A stretch of 64,000 nt of DNA from Bacillota bacterium. Its GTDB lineage: Bacteria; Bacillota; Clostridia; Lachnospirales; Lachnospiraceae. The notes under the pieces were generated by a model, which ran no database searches, was not told where the DNA came from, and was given only the letters and a program-made list of their open reading frames with translations. Positions within the stretch are counted from its first letter, which is position 1, and each line of letters begins with the position of its first letter. Position numbers and translations under genes: made by a program. Positions 1 to 8,346 of this stretch are shown piece after piece. The stretch lies in assembly GCA_023395555.1 (NCBI GenBank), contig JAEWYQ010000006.1, positions 1 through 64,000 of the forward strand, written 5' to 3'.

Positions 1-31
1 CCCATGATTGCCTGCACTTGGCAATCATGGG
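1..31. terminator. 12-bp perfect hairpin at window edge
   Basis: Perfect inverted repeat: arms 1-12 and 20-31 with a 7-base loop. It lies downstream of lepA (minus strand), so it may be the terminator of the lepA unit, but the flank that would hold the T tract lies outside the window. Positions 32-189 contain no convincing gene. Confidence 0.5.
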
Positions 32-189
32 ATGTTAAAGGCAAGCCCAGATGGATGGACACTCCTATTCATCCCACATCCAAAATCTCAAACCACAATT
101 ATACTACAACAAAAGGATCCAAAATCAATGCTGCAATACTGTTGTCAGCACTGCAGCACAATCTTCTGATCCTTCTGTCTGATTTATTC

Positions 190-2001
190 CTAATCCTCAT
201 CCAGCTTCAAAACACTCATAAAAGCTCTCTGTGGAATCTCTACATTACCAACCTGCCGCATTCGTTTCTTACCTTCCTTCTGCTTTTCCAGAAGCTTCTT
301 CTTTCTTGTAATATCACCGCCATAACATTTTGCCAGTACATCCTTGCGAACCGCCTTTACTGTCTCTCTCGCAATGACCTTGCTGCCGATTGCCGCCTGA
401 ATCGGTATTTCAAACTGTTGTCTGGGTATCTCTTCCTTAAGCTTCTCGCACATCCTTCTGCCTCTTTCATAGGCACTCTCCGCATGAACGATAAAGGTCA
501 GAGCATCTACTTCTTCTTTATTAATAAGGATGTCCAGCTTTACCAGCTCGGAACGCACATAGCCCTTCAGCTCATAATCAAAGGAGGCATATCCCCTTGA
601 TCTGGATTTCAGCGCATCGAAGAAATCATAAATGATCTCATTCAAGGGAAGCTCGTATTTTAACAGAGCTCTTGTTGTCTCCATATATTCCATTCCCAGG
701 TATACTCCCCGGCGTTCCTGACACAGACTCATGATGGAACCCACAAACTCCGTCGTAACCATAATCTCCGCCGACACCATGGGTTCTTCCAGATATTCAA
801 TCTCCGCAGGATCCGGCAGATTGGTAGGATTGGTAATGTCATAAGCCTCTCCATTGGTCTTATACACTTTATAAATAACACTGGGTGCCGTCGTAACCAG
901 ATCCAGGTTATACTCCCTCTCCAGCCGTTCCTGGATGATTTCCAGATGCAATAAGCCCAGGAAGCCGCAGCGGAAGCCAAAGCCCAGGGCAACCGAGGTC
1001 TCCGGTTCAAATTGGAGGGCGGCATCATTCAGCTGAAGCTTCTCCAGCGCATCCCTCAGATCCGGATACTTTGCGCCGTCTGCCGGATACATCCCGCAGA
1101 ACACCATGGGCTGCACCTTTTTATAGCCGGGCAGGGGCTGGGAACAGGGCCTCATATGATCGGTAACCGTATCTCCCACGCGGGTATCCTTCACATTCTT
1201 TAAGCTGGCCATGAGGTAACCTACCATGCCCGCGCTTAATTCCTCCGCCGGAAGGAATTGTCCTGGTCCGAAGGTTCCCAGCTCTACCACCTCCGCGGTT
1301 GCTCCGGTGGCCATCATTCTTATCTGGGTTCCCTTTCTAACCCTGCCCTCTTTAATCCGGCAAAACACAATTACCCCCTTATAGGGATCATAGATGGAGT
1401 CAAAAATCAGGGCCTGAAGCGGTGCCTCCGGATCCCCCTTGGGCGCCGGAATTTTCTCAACGATCTGCTCCAGAACCTGTTCGATATTAACGCCGGTCTT
1501 GGCGGATACCAGAGGCGCGTCCTGGGCCTCCAGCCCGATTACATCCTCGATTTCAGCAATAACACGCTGGGGATCCGCACTGGGAAGATCAATCTTATTG
1601 ATAACCGGCATGATATCCAGATTATGATCCAGTGCCAGATATACATTCGCCAGCGTCTGGGCTTCGATTCCCTGGGCGGCATCCACCACCAGAATCGCGC
1701 CCTCACAGGCCGCCAGGCTTCTGGATACCTCATAGTTGAAATCCACGTGCCCCGGAGTATCAATCAGGTTGAAGATGTATTCCTCACCGTTTTTTGCTTT
1801 ATATACCGTACGCACCGTCTGCGCTTTGATGGTAATGCCCCTCTCCCGTTCCAGATCCATATTATCCAGAATCTGCGCCTGCATCTCCCGGCTGGTCAGC
1901 AGCCCGGTCATCTCAATGATACGGTCTGCCAGCGTTGATTTCCCGTGATCTATATGAGCTATAATACAAAAATTTCTTATCTTGCTTTGATCTAAAGACA
2001 T
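190..2001 (-). CDS. lepA: Elongation factor 4 (LepA), ribosome back-translocase GTPase
   Basis: 603-residue translational GTPase that acts on stalled 70S ribosomes. The P-loop AHIDHGKST is at residues 15-23, the G3 motif DTPGH at 81-85 and NKID at 135-138. EF-G-like domains and the LepA-specific C-terminal domain follow, and the length is normal for the family. Two ATGs lie close together at 2007 and 2001. The AGGAGG directly abuts the first and stands 6 bases before the second, so 2001 is chosen. The reading frame stays open upstream to 2070, but that part lacks family similarity. The gene lies downstream of spoIIP on the same strand, an arrangement common in Clostridia. Confidence 0.97.
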   Translation of the reverse strand: MSLDQSKIRNFCIIAHIDHGKSTLADRIIEMTGLLTSREMQAQILDNMDLERERGITIKAQTVRTVYKAKNGEEYIFNLIDTPGHVDFNYEVSRSLAACEGAILVVDAAQGIEAQTLANVYLALDHNLDIMPVINKIDLPSADPQRVIAEIEDVIGLEAQDAPLVSAKTGVNIEQVLEQIVEKIPAPKGDPEAPLQALIFDSIYDPYKGVIVFCRIKEGRVRKGTQIRMMATGATAEVVELGTFGPGQFLPAEELSAGMVGYLMASLKNVKDTRVGDTVTDHMRPCSQPLPGYKKVQPMVFCGMYPADGAKYPDLRDALEKLQLNDAALQFEPETSVALGFGFRCGFLGLLHLEIIQERLEREYNLDLVTTAPSVIYKVYKTNGEAYDITNPTNLPDPAEIEYLEEPMVSAEIMVTTEFVGSIMSLCQERRGVYLGMEYMETTRALLKYELPLNEIIYDFFDALKSRSRGYASFDYELKGYVRSELVKLDILINKEEVDALTFIVHAESAYERGRRMCEKLKEEIPRQQFEIPIQAAIGSKVIARETVKAVRKDVLAKCYGGDITRKKKLLEKQKEGKKRMRQVGNVEIPQRAFMSVLKLDED

Positions 2002-2144
2002 GCTCATCCTCCTGTAAATATCCAATGTCTGCAGATTAGGCATTCCATACCTGTAGGAACCAACCTGCATCTTCTCATTCGCTTCATTATATCATACTGT
2101 TTTTTTCACTGCAAGAAGATACATATGCATCTGAAATATTATTG

Positions 2145-2209
2145 TAATCGTTCCGTCTGTGGCAGGGAGGAGAGCATGGTGCCCCCTCACGCACAGGATG
2201 GAACGATTA
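2145..2209. repeat. Stem-loop repeat, copy 1 of the lepA-rpsT family
   Basis: Outer arms 2145-2154 and 2200-2209 are perfectly complementary, and the interior can pair further. The core, about 2158-2200, is nearly identical, in inverted orientation, to 5168-5213, with roughly four differences over 45 bases. It is also similar to 5040-5085 in direct orientation. It begins just after the spoIIP stop codon and could end the spoIIP transcript, but no clear T tract follows. Confidence 0.75.
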
Positions 2210-2213
2210 TATA

Positions 2214-3701
2214 TTATCTCCCCTGCAGGACAGCATCGAGAACCTCCGCAAAGGGTTCCATCGCATTCATTGCTGATTGAAGGCTGTTCTTATCGGTACC
2301 CAGCTCCACCAGGATGCATCTTGGCCTGAGGTGCAGATTATATCTCCAGCATTTAAGATAATTTTTATAGAACAATCCGGGATATTTTTCTATCCCTTTA
2401 AGCTGAAGCTGAAGACTGAAAGCAAGATTATCCTGAAGATTCGGATTGGCAAGATGGGCGATTGGCCCGTTCTGGTCCCTGCTTAGTCCATTGAACAGCA
2501 TAATCTGAGCCGTTTCCTCTCCGTTCAGAAGGGTGGATCTCCTCGCTCCGCCGTCCCTATGTAAATCAATAATCACATCAATTCCGGGGTTTTCCTCCAA
2601 TATCTTTGACACTCCGTCCCTGGCTTGATTATAGGCGATATTACGATCCAGTCTCCCATGAACAATATCATAGGTGCTGGTATCATGAAGCACCTGATAG
2701 CCATAACGTTCCGTCAGGATATCCTCAAGATAACTGCCAACCCCTACCACGCCGTCCTCCAGCACCCCTTCTCTGCTGTCTATATAAGCTTCCTGGGAAT
2801 GGGTATGATAGATCAATATCTGCGGCTGTCCGTCCTTACGCTGTTCTATGGTCATGTCCTTGTTTATCAGCACTTCTCCGTCAAATATGTCATCTGTAAC
2901 CTTGGTAGCTCCGTCTACAATATAATAATTGTTAATCAGAAAATTTGTATTTTTCATCTGCTCCAATGTATATCCCCCCAGATTACCGGGATTGGATACC
3001 TTGATGCTTTCCTCATGGTCCGTCTCCAGCACGGGGATATCCCCATAGACCGAAACCGTTTCCACTTTCTCTAACTGAGCGTCCGAAGAATCCAATATGT
3101 CTGCCCTTTGGTTAAAATAAAGGCTGGCCCGCTCATTATAAATTGCTCCATTGGTCAAAATATACTCCTGACTCAGAATCCCTTCCTTAAATTCATATAA
3201 TCTAATACCGGCTTCCCTAACGGCGGAGCTGCCATACTTCATGACCTCTGCCGCTTCCTCTTCCCCGGCAATACTGTCATTGACGCTGATATTGTCTTTT
3301 TTCAACGCCATATCCTCATAGGCTTTGGCATAAGGATCATAAAGATTATATTCCTTGGCGCTGACGGACCGTTCCAAACTACCCTCAGTAAAGTTCGCCA
3401 ATTTAAATGGATTACCAATCAGTCCCAATGGAAATGGGGCCTCTTCCCCTTCCTCTGCCATGGTATATGCAAGAAGAGATGACCCCGACTCCATTGCCTT
3501 ATTGCTGATATAATAAAGAATCGCATCGGAATAGCTTGCTTCAGCTTGACCAATTTCTTTCGAAAAGGAAACCAGGGCAAACCGGATCAGAAGATAGACT
3601 GATCCTGCCACAATCATGGTCCATAGAATGAAATAAATGTTGAAACGATACCGCTGCGGGTACTTCCTCCTATGAAATAGAAACCGGATACGATGCTTCA
3701 T
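2214..3701 (-). CDS. spoIIP: Stage II sporulation protein P (SpoIIP)
   Basis: 495-residue membrane-anchored peptidoglycan amidase/endopeptidase. In the SpoIID-SpoIIP-SpoIIM machine it thins septal wall during engulfment. A basic N-terminus and one membrane helix (about residues 19-45) precede a long linker. The catalytic domain starts near 295, with the HTHSQEAY motif at about 299-306, DLHRDG at about 379-384 and VELGT near 465-469. The start is the ATG at 3701 with AGGAGG 8 bases upstream. The open frame extends to 3809, but that extension runs into an intergenic hairpin repeat and is not coding. gpr lies directly upstream, so both are probably forespore or mother-cell expressed; no sigma-G site was assigned. 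Confidence 0.95.
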   Translation of the reverse strand: MKHRIRFLFHRRKYPQRYRFNIYFILWTMIVAGSVYLLIRFALVSFSKEIGQAEASYSDAILYYISNKAMESGSSLLAYTMAEEGEEAPFPLGLIGNPFKLANFTEGSLERSVSAKEYNLYDPYAKAYEDMALKKDNISVNDSIAGEEEAAEVMKYGSSAVREAGIRLYEFKEGILSQEYILTNGAIYNERASLYFNQRADILDSSDAQLEKVETVSVYGDIPVLETDHEESIKVSNPGNLGGYTLEQMKNTNFLINNYYIVDGATKVTDDIFDGEVLINKDMTIEQRKDGQPQILIYHTHSQEAYIDSREGVLEDGVVGVGSYLEDILTERYGYQVLHDTSTYDIVHGRLDRNIAYNQARDGVSKILEENPGIDVIIDLHRDGGARRSTLLNGEETAQIMLFNGLSRDQNGPIAHLANPNLQDNLAFSLQLQLKGIEKYPGLFYKNYLKCWRYNLHLRPRCILVELGTDKNSLQSAMNAMEPFAEVLDAVLQGR

Positions 3702-3764
3702 TATAACTGCCTCCTGCCTGTCAAAAACCTGTAAGCAAACCTGCTCCCTGCCTGGTTCATATAT

Positions 3765-3949
3765 TTGCAAGCAAGCTTGCCGTGTGAATTGCACCTTACA
3801 GTAATTCACACTATACTCCTCTACGCTCTATTAGATCATGAACCAAAACCAGATTCATGATCTCCGCTACGTTCGTATACTTGCAAGCAAGCTTGCCGTG
3901 TGAATTACGCCTTACAGTAATTCACACTATACTCCTCTACGCTCTATTA
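3765..3949. repeat. Array of three hairpin modules between gpr and spoIIP
   Basis: Units 3765-3833 and 3881-3949 are 69-base direct repeats with three differences. Each begins with CAAGCAAGCTTG, contains a hairpin and ends in a CTACGCTCTATTA-type tail. In unit 2 the stem is perfect over 11 bp. Between them (3833-3863) is a third hairpin with a different 10-bp stem, followed by the related tail CTACGTTCGTATA. A more distant relative occurs at 45197-45254. Confidence 0.8.
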
Positions 3950-3984
3950 TATTCACATACATGTGATTTATTACCTCTTACTTA

Positions 3985-4902
3985 TTACCCACATTCCGCT
4001 TGCGCATAGCAGGAGTTGATCGCCTCGGAGATCGTATTACTAAGCCGTTTCACTGCCTCATCGACATTCTTTGGCGTGACAAACATATTTTCAATCTGCT
4101 GCTCCCTGATTTCATTGATGAACTGATTGATATCATGCTCGTCAAAACCGCTCTTCTCCATGTACTTTGTCAAAGTATCCGCCACAATCGTTGCTGCATC
4201 CACAACAGTGGGAACCCCTATGGCGATGACCTTAGTCCCCAGACTCTCTTCATTCAGAGCCTTTCGGTTATTCCCCACACCGGAGCCCGGGCTGATGCCT
4301 GTATCCGTCAGCTGGACTGTGGTATTCACCCGGCTGACACTCCGGGAAGCCAGCGCGTCGATTACAATCAGCAATTTCGGAGAAGTCTCCTTAACGATAC
4401 CCTTAATAATCTCCAAGGTCTCCATTCCGGTCTGTGCCATCACTCCCGGCGAAATTGCACTGACACTGCCCAGATGGTTTCTCTCCTTGAACTCCTTGCC
4501 GTACTCACGGATCAGATGCCTGGTAATAAACAGGCTATCCACCACCTGCGGCCCCAGGGCATCCGGCGTTACCTCCCGGTTACCCAGGCCCACCACCAGA
4601 ATCTCTTCCCGCTTCAGATCTCCGGACAGGGTTTTCAATTGCCTTGCAATCTCCTCCACCGCCGGTTGATAATAATCCTCCGAGGTATTATTAATCTTAG
4701 GGGCCTCAATGGTAATATACACCCCAATGGGCTTCTCCATTGCCTTTGCTCCGCGTTCATCCTTAATCTCTACCACGGATACCCTGATATCATTGGCTTC
4801 GTCATAATTCTCCGTCAAAATAACCCCTTTAATCTCAACATCATCCTCCGGAAAGCTCTCCCGCATCTCCAGCGCCAAGTCCGTCCTAACCTTACAACTC
4901 AC
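3985..4902 (-). CDS. gpr: Germination protease GPR (A25 family)
   Basis: 305-residue spore protease that degrades small acid-soluble proteins at germination. The N-terminus carries the RTDLA motif (residues 6-10) seen around the zymogen processing region. Further along, GLGNREVTPDALGPQVV (about 105-121) and SPGVMAQTGMET match conserved GPR segments. The start is GTG at 4902 with GGAGGG 7 bases upstream. The 5-prime region holds a sixfold degenerate 16-17 bp tandem repeat and then a long inverted repeat. Its place upstream of spoIIP and divergent from rpsT fits a sporulation cluster. Confidence 0.95.
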   Translation of the reverse strand: MSCKVRTDLALEMRESFPEDDVEIKGVILTENYDEANDIRVSVVEIKDERGAKAMEKPIGVYITIEAPKINNTSEDYYQPAVEEIARQLKTLSGDLKREEILVVGLGNREVTPDALGPQVVDSLFITRHLIREYGKEFKERNHLGSVSAISPGVMAQTGMETLEIIKGIVKETSPKLLIVIDALASRSVSRVNTTVQLTDTGISPGSGVGNNRKALNEESLGTKVIAIGVPTVVDAATIVADTLTKYMEKSGFDEHDINQFINEIREQQIENMFVTPKNVDEAVKRLSNTISEAINSCYAQAECG

Positions 4903-4916
4903 TTATTTTCCCTCCG

Positions 4917-5020
4917 CATTCCTATTTATTTCGTATTCTATTTATTCCGCATTTCTATTTGCTCCATAACCTATTTGCTTCATAACTTATTTGCTCCGTA
5001 ACCTATTTGTTCCGTAACCT
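4917..5020. repeat. Six degenerate 16-17 bp tandem repeats upstream of gpr
   Basis: Successive units have the form AACCTATTTGCTCCGT with small changes. They run without gaps from just above the gpr ribosome binding site to the edge of the long inverted repeat. The four distal units are the most regular. They probably lie in the gpr leader or promoter. Confidence 0.75.
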
Positions 5021-5025
5021 CCACC

Positions 5026-5222
5026 TGTAAGAAATCAGCCTGTGGCAGGGAGGAGGGCATGGTGCTCCCGTAATGCACTGTATGGAAGAGATGTGATTGG
5101 ATTTGTATGGCACAGACGAACAAGCTTGTACGGGTGTGACATACAAATCCAGTCATATGTCTTCCATCCTGTGTGTGAGGGAGCACCATGCCCTCCTCCC
5201 TGCCACAGGCTGATTTCTTACA
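5026..5222. repeat. 197-bp near-perfect inverted repeat between gpr and rpsT
   Basis: The outer arms 5026-5069 and 5179-5222 are perfectly complementary over 44 bp. Pairing continues inward with a few mismatches to about 5109 and 5139, leaving a loop of about 30 bases. Each arm holds a copy of the core also found at 2158-2200. It lies between the divergent genes gpr and rpsT. Open frames crossing it (for example 4980-5375, minus) are products of the palindrome and are not called. Confidence 0.9.
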
Positions 5223-5273
5223 TTCATTAACATTCACATTTTTTATTTTTTGCAAAATTTTAAAAATTATGTA

Positions 5274-5302
5274 TTGACAGAATAAACCCGATGGACTACT
5301 AT
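5274..5302 (+). promoter_or_regulatory. rpsT promoter
   Basis: TTGACA at 5274-5279, a 17-base spacer and TACTAT at 5297-5302, oriented toward rpsT. It implies an untranslated leader of about 140 bases, long enough for structured control of S20 synthesis, although I do not recognise a specific element in it. Confidence 0.8.
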
Positions 5303-5450
5303 GTAATAGTATGTTTCCATTAGAACGTCCGTGTCCGGATTTAATGAAACAAATTATTCGAGCAACCAACTCCAAGATTGCATCTCACTCTCACTTTGGT
5401 GTACTTGGCACTGCGGTTGACCATTATATTAATCATTGGAGGTGTACGAA

Positions 5451-5714
5451 TTGGCAAATATTAAATCTGCAAAGAAGAGAATTCTTGTAAATGAGACTAA
5501 GGCTGCTAGAAACAGGCAAATTAAGTCCAAGGTTAAGACGATGATCAAGAAGGTAGATGCAGCTGTTGCTGCCGGTGACAAGGATCTTGCAAAGACAAAC
5601 CTGGTTGCTGCAGTTTCTGAGATCGATAAGGCTTGTTCAAAGGGTGTATATCACAAGAACACAGCTTCCAGAAAAGTATCTCGTTTATCCAAGGCTATCA
5701 ATACGATTGCATAA
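5451..5714 (+). CDS. rpsT: Ribosomal protein S20
   Basis: 87-residue basic protein of the 30S subunit. The N-terminus ANIKSAKKRI and the lysine-rich helices are typical. The start is TTG at 5451, with GGAGG 8 bases upstream. The in-frame ATG-like start further upstream (5436) would overlap the ribosome binding site. Rare TTG starts are common for rpsT in this group and may limit its translation. Single-gene unit with its own promoter and terminator. Confidence 0.97.
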   Translation: MANIKSAKKRILVNETKAARNRQIKSKVKTMIKKVDAAVAAGDKDLAKTNLVAAVSEIDKACSKGVYHKNTASRKVSRLSKAINTIA

Positions 5715-5721
5715 GAATTTG

Positions 5722-5760
5722 CAGGATGTACATTATCAATAATGTATATCCTGTTTTTTG
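5722..5760 (+). terminator. rpsT terminator
   Basis: Imperfect 13-bp stem around a TCAA loop, followed by TTTTTTG. It lies directly after the rpsT stop codon. Confidence 0.85.
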
Positions 5761-5765
5761 TAATA

Positions 5766-5830
5766 GGTCAGCCTGTGTCAGGAAGGATCACCGCGCCTCT
5801 TTTCCTGCCGCGGGCTGATCTATTCTTTTT
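5766..5830 (+). repeat. Stem-loop repeat downstream of rpsT (distant family member)
   Basis: Arms at about 5767-5784 and 5801-5820 pair with a few mismatches, and a T-rich stretch follows. The ends match the GTCAGCC/GGCTGAT ends of the 5026-5222 element, but the core has diverged. It can serve as a second terminator for rpsT. Confidence 0.6.
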
Positions 5831-5915
5831 ATCAAAATGCAGTTACTTTATCCTCCCTTTTAGCCGATATTTGTAGTAACATTACTATTTACTAACAAAT
5901 TTTCAGGGTGGACAT

Positions 5916-6470
5916 ATGATTATAGATATCGACATAAAAATTGCAGATGGCCAGGGAAACCTGCTCCAGCGTCTGGTGAAACGCTTTGACAATATTGATG
6001 TCTCAGATGACCAGCTTAATTTCAGTCTGGATGTCGGAAGAAGCTTCGAAGAGTTTCTATCCGAATACATGTCCTACAGCGGCCGCAGGATTCAGGAAAA
6101 ACTGTTTACTGGCAGCAGGCCGGAAGCTATCGACGAGGAGTATCCATCCGCCGGTTTCAATTTAGACCAGTATCAGGATAATGTCCTGCAATCCTCTACT
6201 GACGGCTACAAAAAATATGAAGACAGGGATATCCAATATCTGATCCGTATCGGAAACGGCAATGTTTTCTCCGGTAAGCTCTCCATGAAGCAGCCCCTTC
6301 CCATTAATAATGCACAGGACAATGGGGAATTAAAGCCTTTGAATAGCCGCGAGCCCGGATGCGAAGACTTGAACTACCTGATGCAGAAAGCCATAGAAAA
6401 ATACGAGACCACCTTCTATCACGTTGTTCTTGATGAGGAAAATGCTGCTGCAGAACCGCAGCCGGAATAA
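5916..6470 (+). CDS. Hypothetical acidic cytoplasmic protein
   Basis: 184 residues with no signal peptide or membrane segment. The N-terminus is beta-strand-like (IDIDIKIADGQGN) and the C-terminus is rich in Glu and Pro. The protein is acidic, about 21 Asp plus 23 Glu. I do not recognise a family. ATG start, preceded at short distance by an AGGGTGG-like ribosome binding site. It is flanked by the rpsT terminator region and a MerR regulator, without evidence of an operon. Confidence 0.7.
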   Translation: MIIDIDIKIADGQGNLLQRLVKRFDNIDVSDDQLNFSLDVGRSFEEFLSEYMSYSGRRIQEKLFTGSRPEAIDEEYPSAGFNLDQYQDNVLQSSTDGYKKYEDRDIQYLIRIGNGNVFSGKLSMKQPLPINNAQDNGELKPLNSREPGCEDLNYLMQKAIEKYETTFYHVVLDEENAAAEPQPE

Positions 6471-6600
6471 GATAACCGGCTTTTTTGGGCGCGGAGAGCT
6501 ATGACATATAATAAATACATAAATACATAAAAGCCCTCTTGACTCTGCCGTTGGGGAACAGTATATAGTATACGTATATCAGTGATCAGGAGGATTGTTT

Positions 6601-7554
6601 ATGAATGAGTTAGTAAAAATCAGAGACGTGTCGGTCAAGTACGATATATCCGCCCGTACACTCCGCTATTATGAGGATATGGGGCTGATAACAAGCACCC
6701 GCAGCAAGGATTACGCTTACCGGTTATATGATGAAGCTTCCGTAAAGCGATTGGAACAAATTTTAATCCTGCGCAAATTAAATATCAGTATTAAGGACAT
6801 TCAACGTATCTTCCATACATCCGGTTCCGAGATTGTTTTAGAGGTTCTGGGGAAAAAGGTTAACGATATTGATGAGGAAGTCTCCCTTTTACATGAGCTG
6901 AAAGAAATTGTTTTAGAATTTATCCGTCAAATCCAGCAAGCCGATTTTGGCAAGGAATCGGATATTAATCTTCTATATAAGAAGGCAAAAGAAATTGAAA
7001 CTCAAATTGTAAATGTGGATTACAACGGCAATCCTTCAACGGTGAAGCGTTTGCTGGAGGTCACGGAGAAACTGGACAACAAGGTGCCGGACATCATGAT
7101 CGTCAGAATACCTAAGTTCAGGGCGGTAACATCAGGGCTTATGACATTTGATGAACTGTTCGGCGGGGACTTCGGACCGTGGCAGGAAGCGCACAACCAT
7201 TTATTTAAACCCGTTATTTTCGATTCCCCCGATTTCCTGTATGGAAAAGACGGAAAAGCCGAATGGATTTGGGCGCTCAAAGACGAAGTATCTGAAACGG
7301 ATACCCACCCATATGAAATTATCGAATACCCCGGCGGGTTATATGCCGTTGCGGTCAGCGTGGATGGTGACGGCGAAAGTCACGACAGGGTGAGGAGCAA
7401 AACAGAGAAATGGCTTGAAAGCACAAATTTCATCCTTGACAGCGAACGCGAATTGATGGGACACATGATTTATGTGGATGATGAAATTAAAGAAGGTCTC
7501 GGCTACCATCAAATGAATCTTTATGCTCCTATAAAATTAAGAGGTGTAAAATAG
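6601..7554 (+). CDS. MerR-family regulator with GyrI-like effector domain
   Basis: 317-residue transcription factor. The MerR winged helix occupies residues 1-75, with the RTLRYYEDMGLI motif around 20. A coiled-coil dimerisation helix follows (about 80-120). The C-terminal half (about 155-315) resembles the GyrI/SbmC ligand-binding fold found in BltR/BmrR-type drug sensors. The start is ATG 6601 with AGGAGG 7 bases upstream, preferred over the TTG at 6595. No transporter lies directly beside it, so the target is unknown. Monocistronic, with a terminator at 7573. Confidence 0.88.
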   Translation: MNELVKIRDVSVKYDISARTLRYYEDMGLITSTRSKDYAYRLYDEASVKRLEQILILRKLNISIKDIQRIFHTSGSEIVLEVLGKKVNDIDEEVSLLHELKEIVLEFIRQIQQADFGKESDINLLYKKAKEIETQIVNVDYNGNPSTVKRLLEVTEKLDNKVPDIMIVRIPKFRAVTSGLMTFDELFGGDFGPWQEAHNHLFKPVIFDSPDFLYGKDGKAEWIWALKDEVSETDTHPYEIIEYPGGLYAVAVSVDGDGESHDRVRSKTEKWLESTNFILDSERELMGHMIYVDDEIKEGLGYHQMNLYAPIKLRGVK

Positions 7555-7572
7555 AAGTAATTCTATTTTACA

Positions 7573-7600
7573 AAAGGGCTGCCTTGAAGGCAGCCTTTTT
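7573..7600 (+). terminator. Terminator of the MerR gene
   Basis: GGCTGCC/GGCAGCC stem with a five-base loop followed by TTTTT. It is close to the 3-prime end of the convergent RNHCP gene. Confidence 0.85.
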
Positions 7601-7605
7601 GATTC

Positions 7606-7923
7606 TTATCCTATCCTGCCCAACCGTACGATTTCATCAAAATCATCGGGCATTACTGTATGTTCGGCAATTTTGTTCACTCGTTCAAAGCCGCATACAT
7701 TGCATCGGTGCAGGATCTGATATCCCTTCCTGCTGTTATAAACAATTCCTACGGGCTTCATCAACCCCTTACAGCCGCTGCTCCTGTCACCCGGAATTCC
7801 GTCCACATGCAAGGAATACAGGCAGAAAGGACAGTGATTCCGATAACTTCCGTTGGACAGCGGCAAGACCTTCTTCCCGCAATGTCCGCAGATAAATCCG
7901 CAATTTTCTTGTTCCCTGCTCAC
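7606..7923 (-). CDS. RNHCP domain protein
   Basis: 105-residue zinc-ribbon-like protein. The RNHCPFCLYSLHVD motif, after which the family is named, is near residues 28-41. A CGHCG pair precedes it, and CKGLMKPVGI and a CNVCG pair follow. The molecular role of the family is not known to me; the cysteine pairs suggest a metal site. The start is GTG 7923 with AGGAGGG 6 bases upstream. The frame stays open upstream to 7953, but that extension crosses an operator-like palindrome. It may share a transcript with the long leader starting near 8290. Confidence 0.8.
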   Translation of the reverse strand: MSREQENCGFICGHCGKKVLPLSNGSYRNHCPFCLYSLHVDGIPGDRSSGCKGLMKPVGIVYNSRKGYQILHRCNVCGFERVNKIAEHTVMPDDFDEIVRLGRIG

Positions 7924-7935
7924 ACCGAGCCCTCC

Positions 7936-7959
7936 TAATATTTGAATTTTCAAATATTA
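7936..7959. promoter_or_regulatory. Operator-like palindrome before the RNHCP gene
   Basis: Arms 7936-7946 and 7949-7959 are perfectly complementary over 11 bp with a 2-base centre. It sits directly upstream of and touching the ribosome binding site. A DNA-binding dimer or an RNA hairpin could act here. I cannot name the regulator. Confidence 0.55.
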
Positions 7960-8201
7960 AGGGGCGGGGTTCTGTTCTTTCTTGGATTTTATCCCTCCGG
8001 GCTTGATAAAAGCATTGACCTGTTCTCCGCCATTCTCTTGAAACGGCGAATACTTCTGCTTCCTGCTTCACAAGGGCCTGTCGCATCCCCTGATCCGAAC
8101 TGTTACCGACTTTATATTGTATCGGTCAATGTATGGCAGTCCTGACCACCATCCAGCAGTAGGTGTATCTTAAATCTCACCGGCTCAGGCTTCATCCCCC
8201 G

Positions 8202-8240
8202 TTAGTATGTGAGCACAGCACACAGGCAAAATCTTCTCAT
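8202..8240 (-). CDS. Predicted 12-residue leader peptide
   Basis: The reading frame MRRFCLCAVLTY has an excellent AAGGAGG (8243-8249) four bases before its ATG. A consensus promoter lies about 55 bases upstream. It is followed by about 280 bases without a good reading frame, and then by the RNHCP gene. This looks like an attenuation or translational-control leader. The frame is too short to prove by sequence alone. Confidence 0.4.
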   Translation of the reverse strand: MRRFCLCAVLTY

Positions 8241-8295
8241 TTCTCCTCCTTACATTGTCTCTTTGGTCTTCTGTAAATCTCAGGTTCCAGTTCTC

Positions 8296-8323
8296 ATTAT
8301 AAGGTCAAAATATACATTGTCAA
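8296..8323 (-). promoter_or_regulatory. Strong promoter reading toward the RNHCP gene
   Basis: TTGACA (8318-8323 on minus), 16-base spacer, TATAAT (8296-8301): full consensus in both boxes. It starts just after the stop codon of the SLH protein gene. The stretch 7960-8295 holds only the leader peptide; part of it might be a decayed element, but I could not establish a family. Confidence 0.75.
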
Positions 8324-8346
8324 GAACAGACCGAATATACCCAAAA

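Noticed and set aside
4000..5001. 333-codon plus-strand frame opposite gpr
   Set aside because: Antisense of the conserved germination protease, low-complexity composition.
4980..5375. 131-codon minus-strand frame across the long palindrome
   Set aside because: It is made of the inverted repeat and its flanks and matches nothing as a protein.
7960..8200. Possible IS200/IS605 TnpB end or guide RNA
   Set aside because: A few residues (VKQEA, GPCEAGS) recall TnpB tails, but the frame is broken and no element ends or transposase motifs could be shown.
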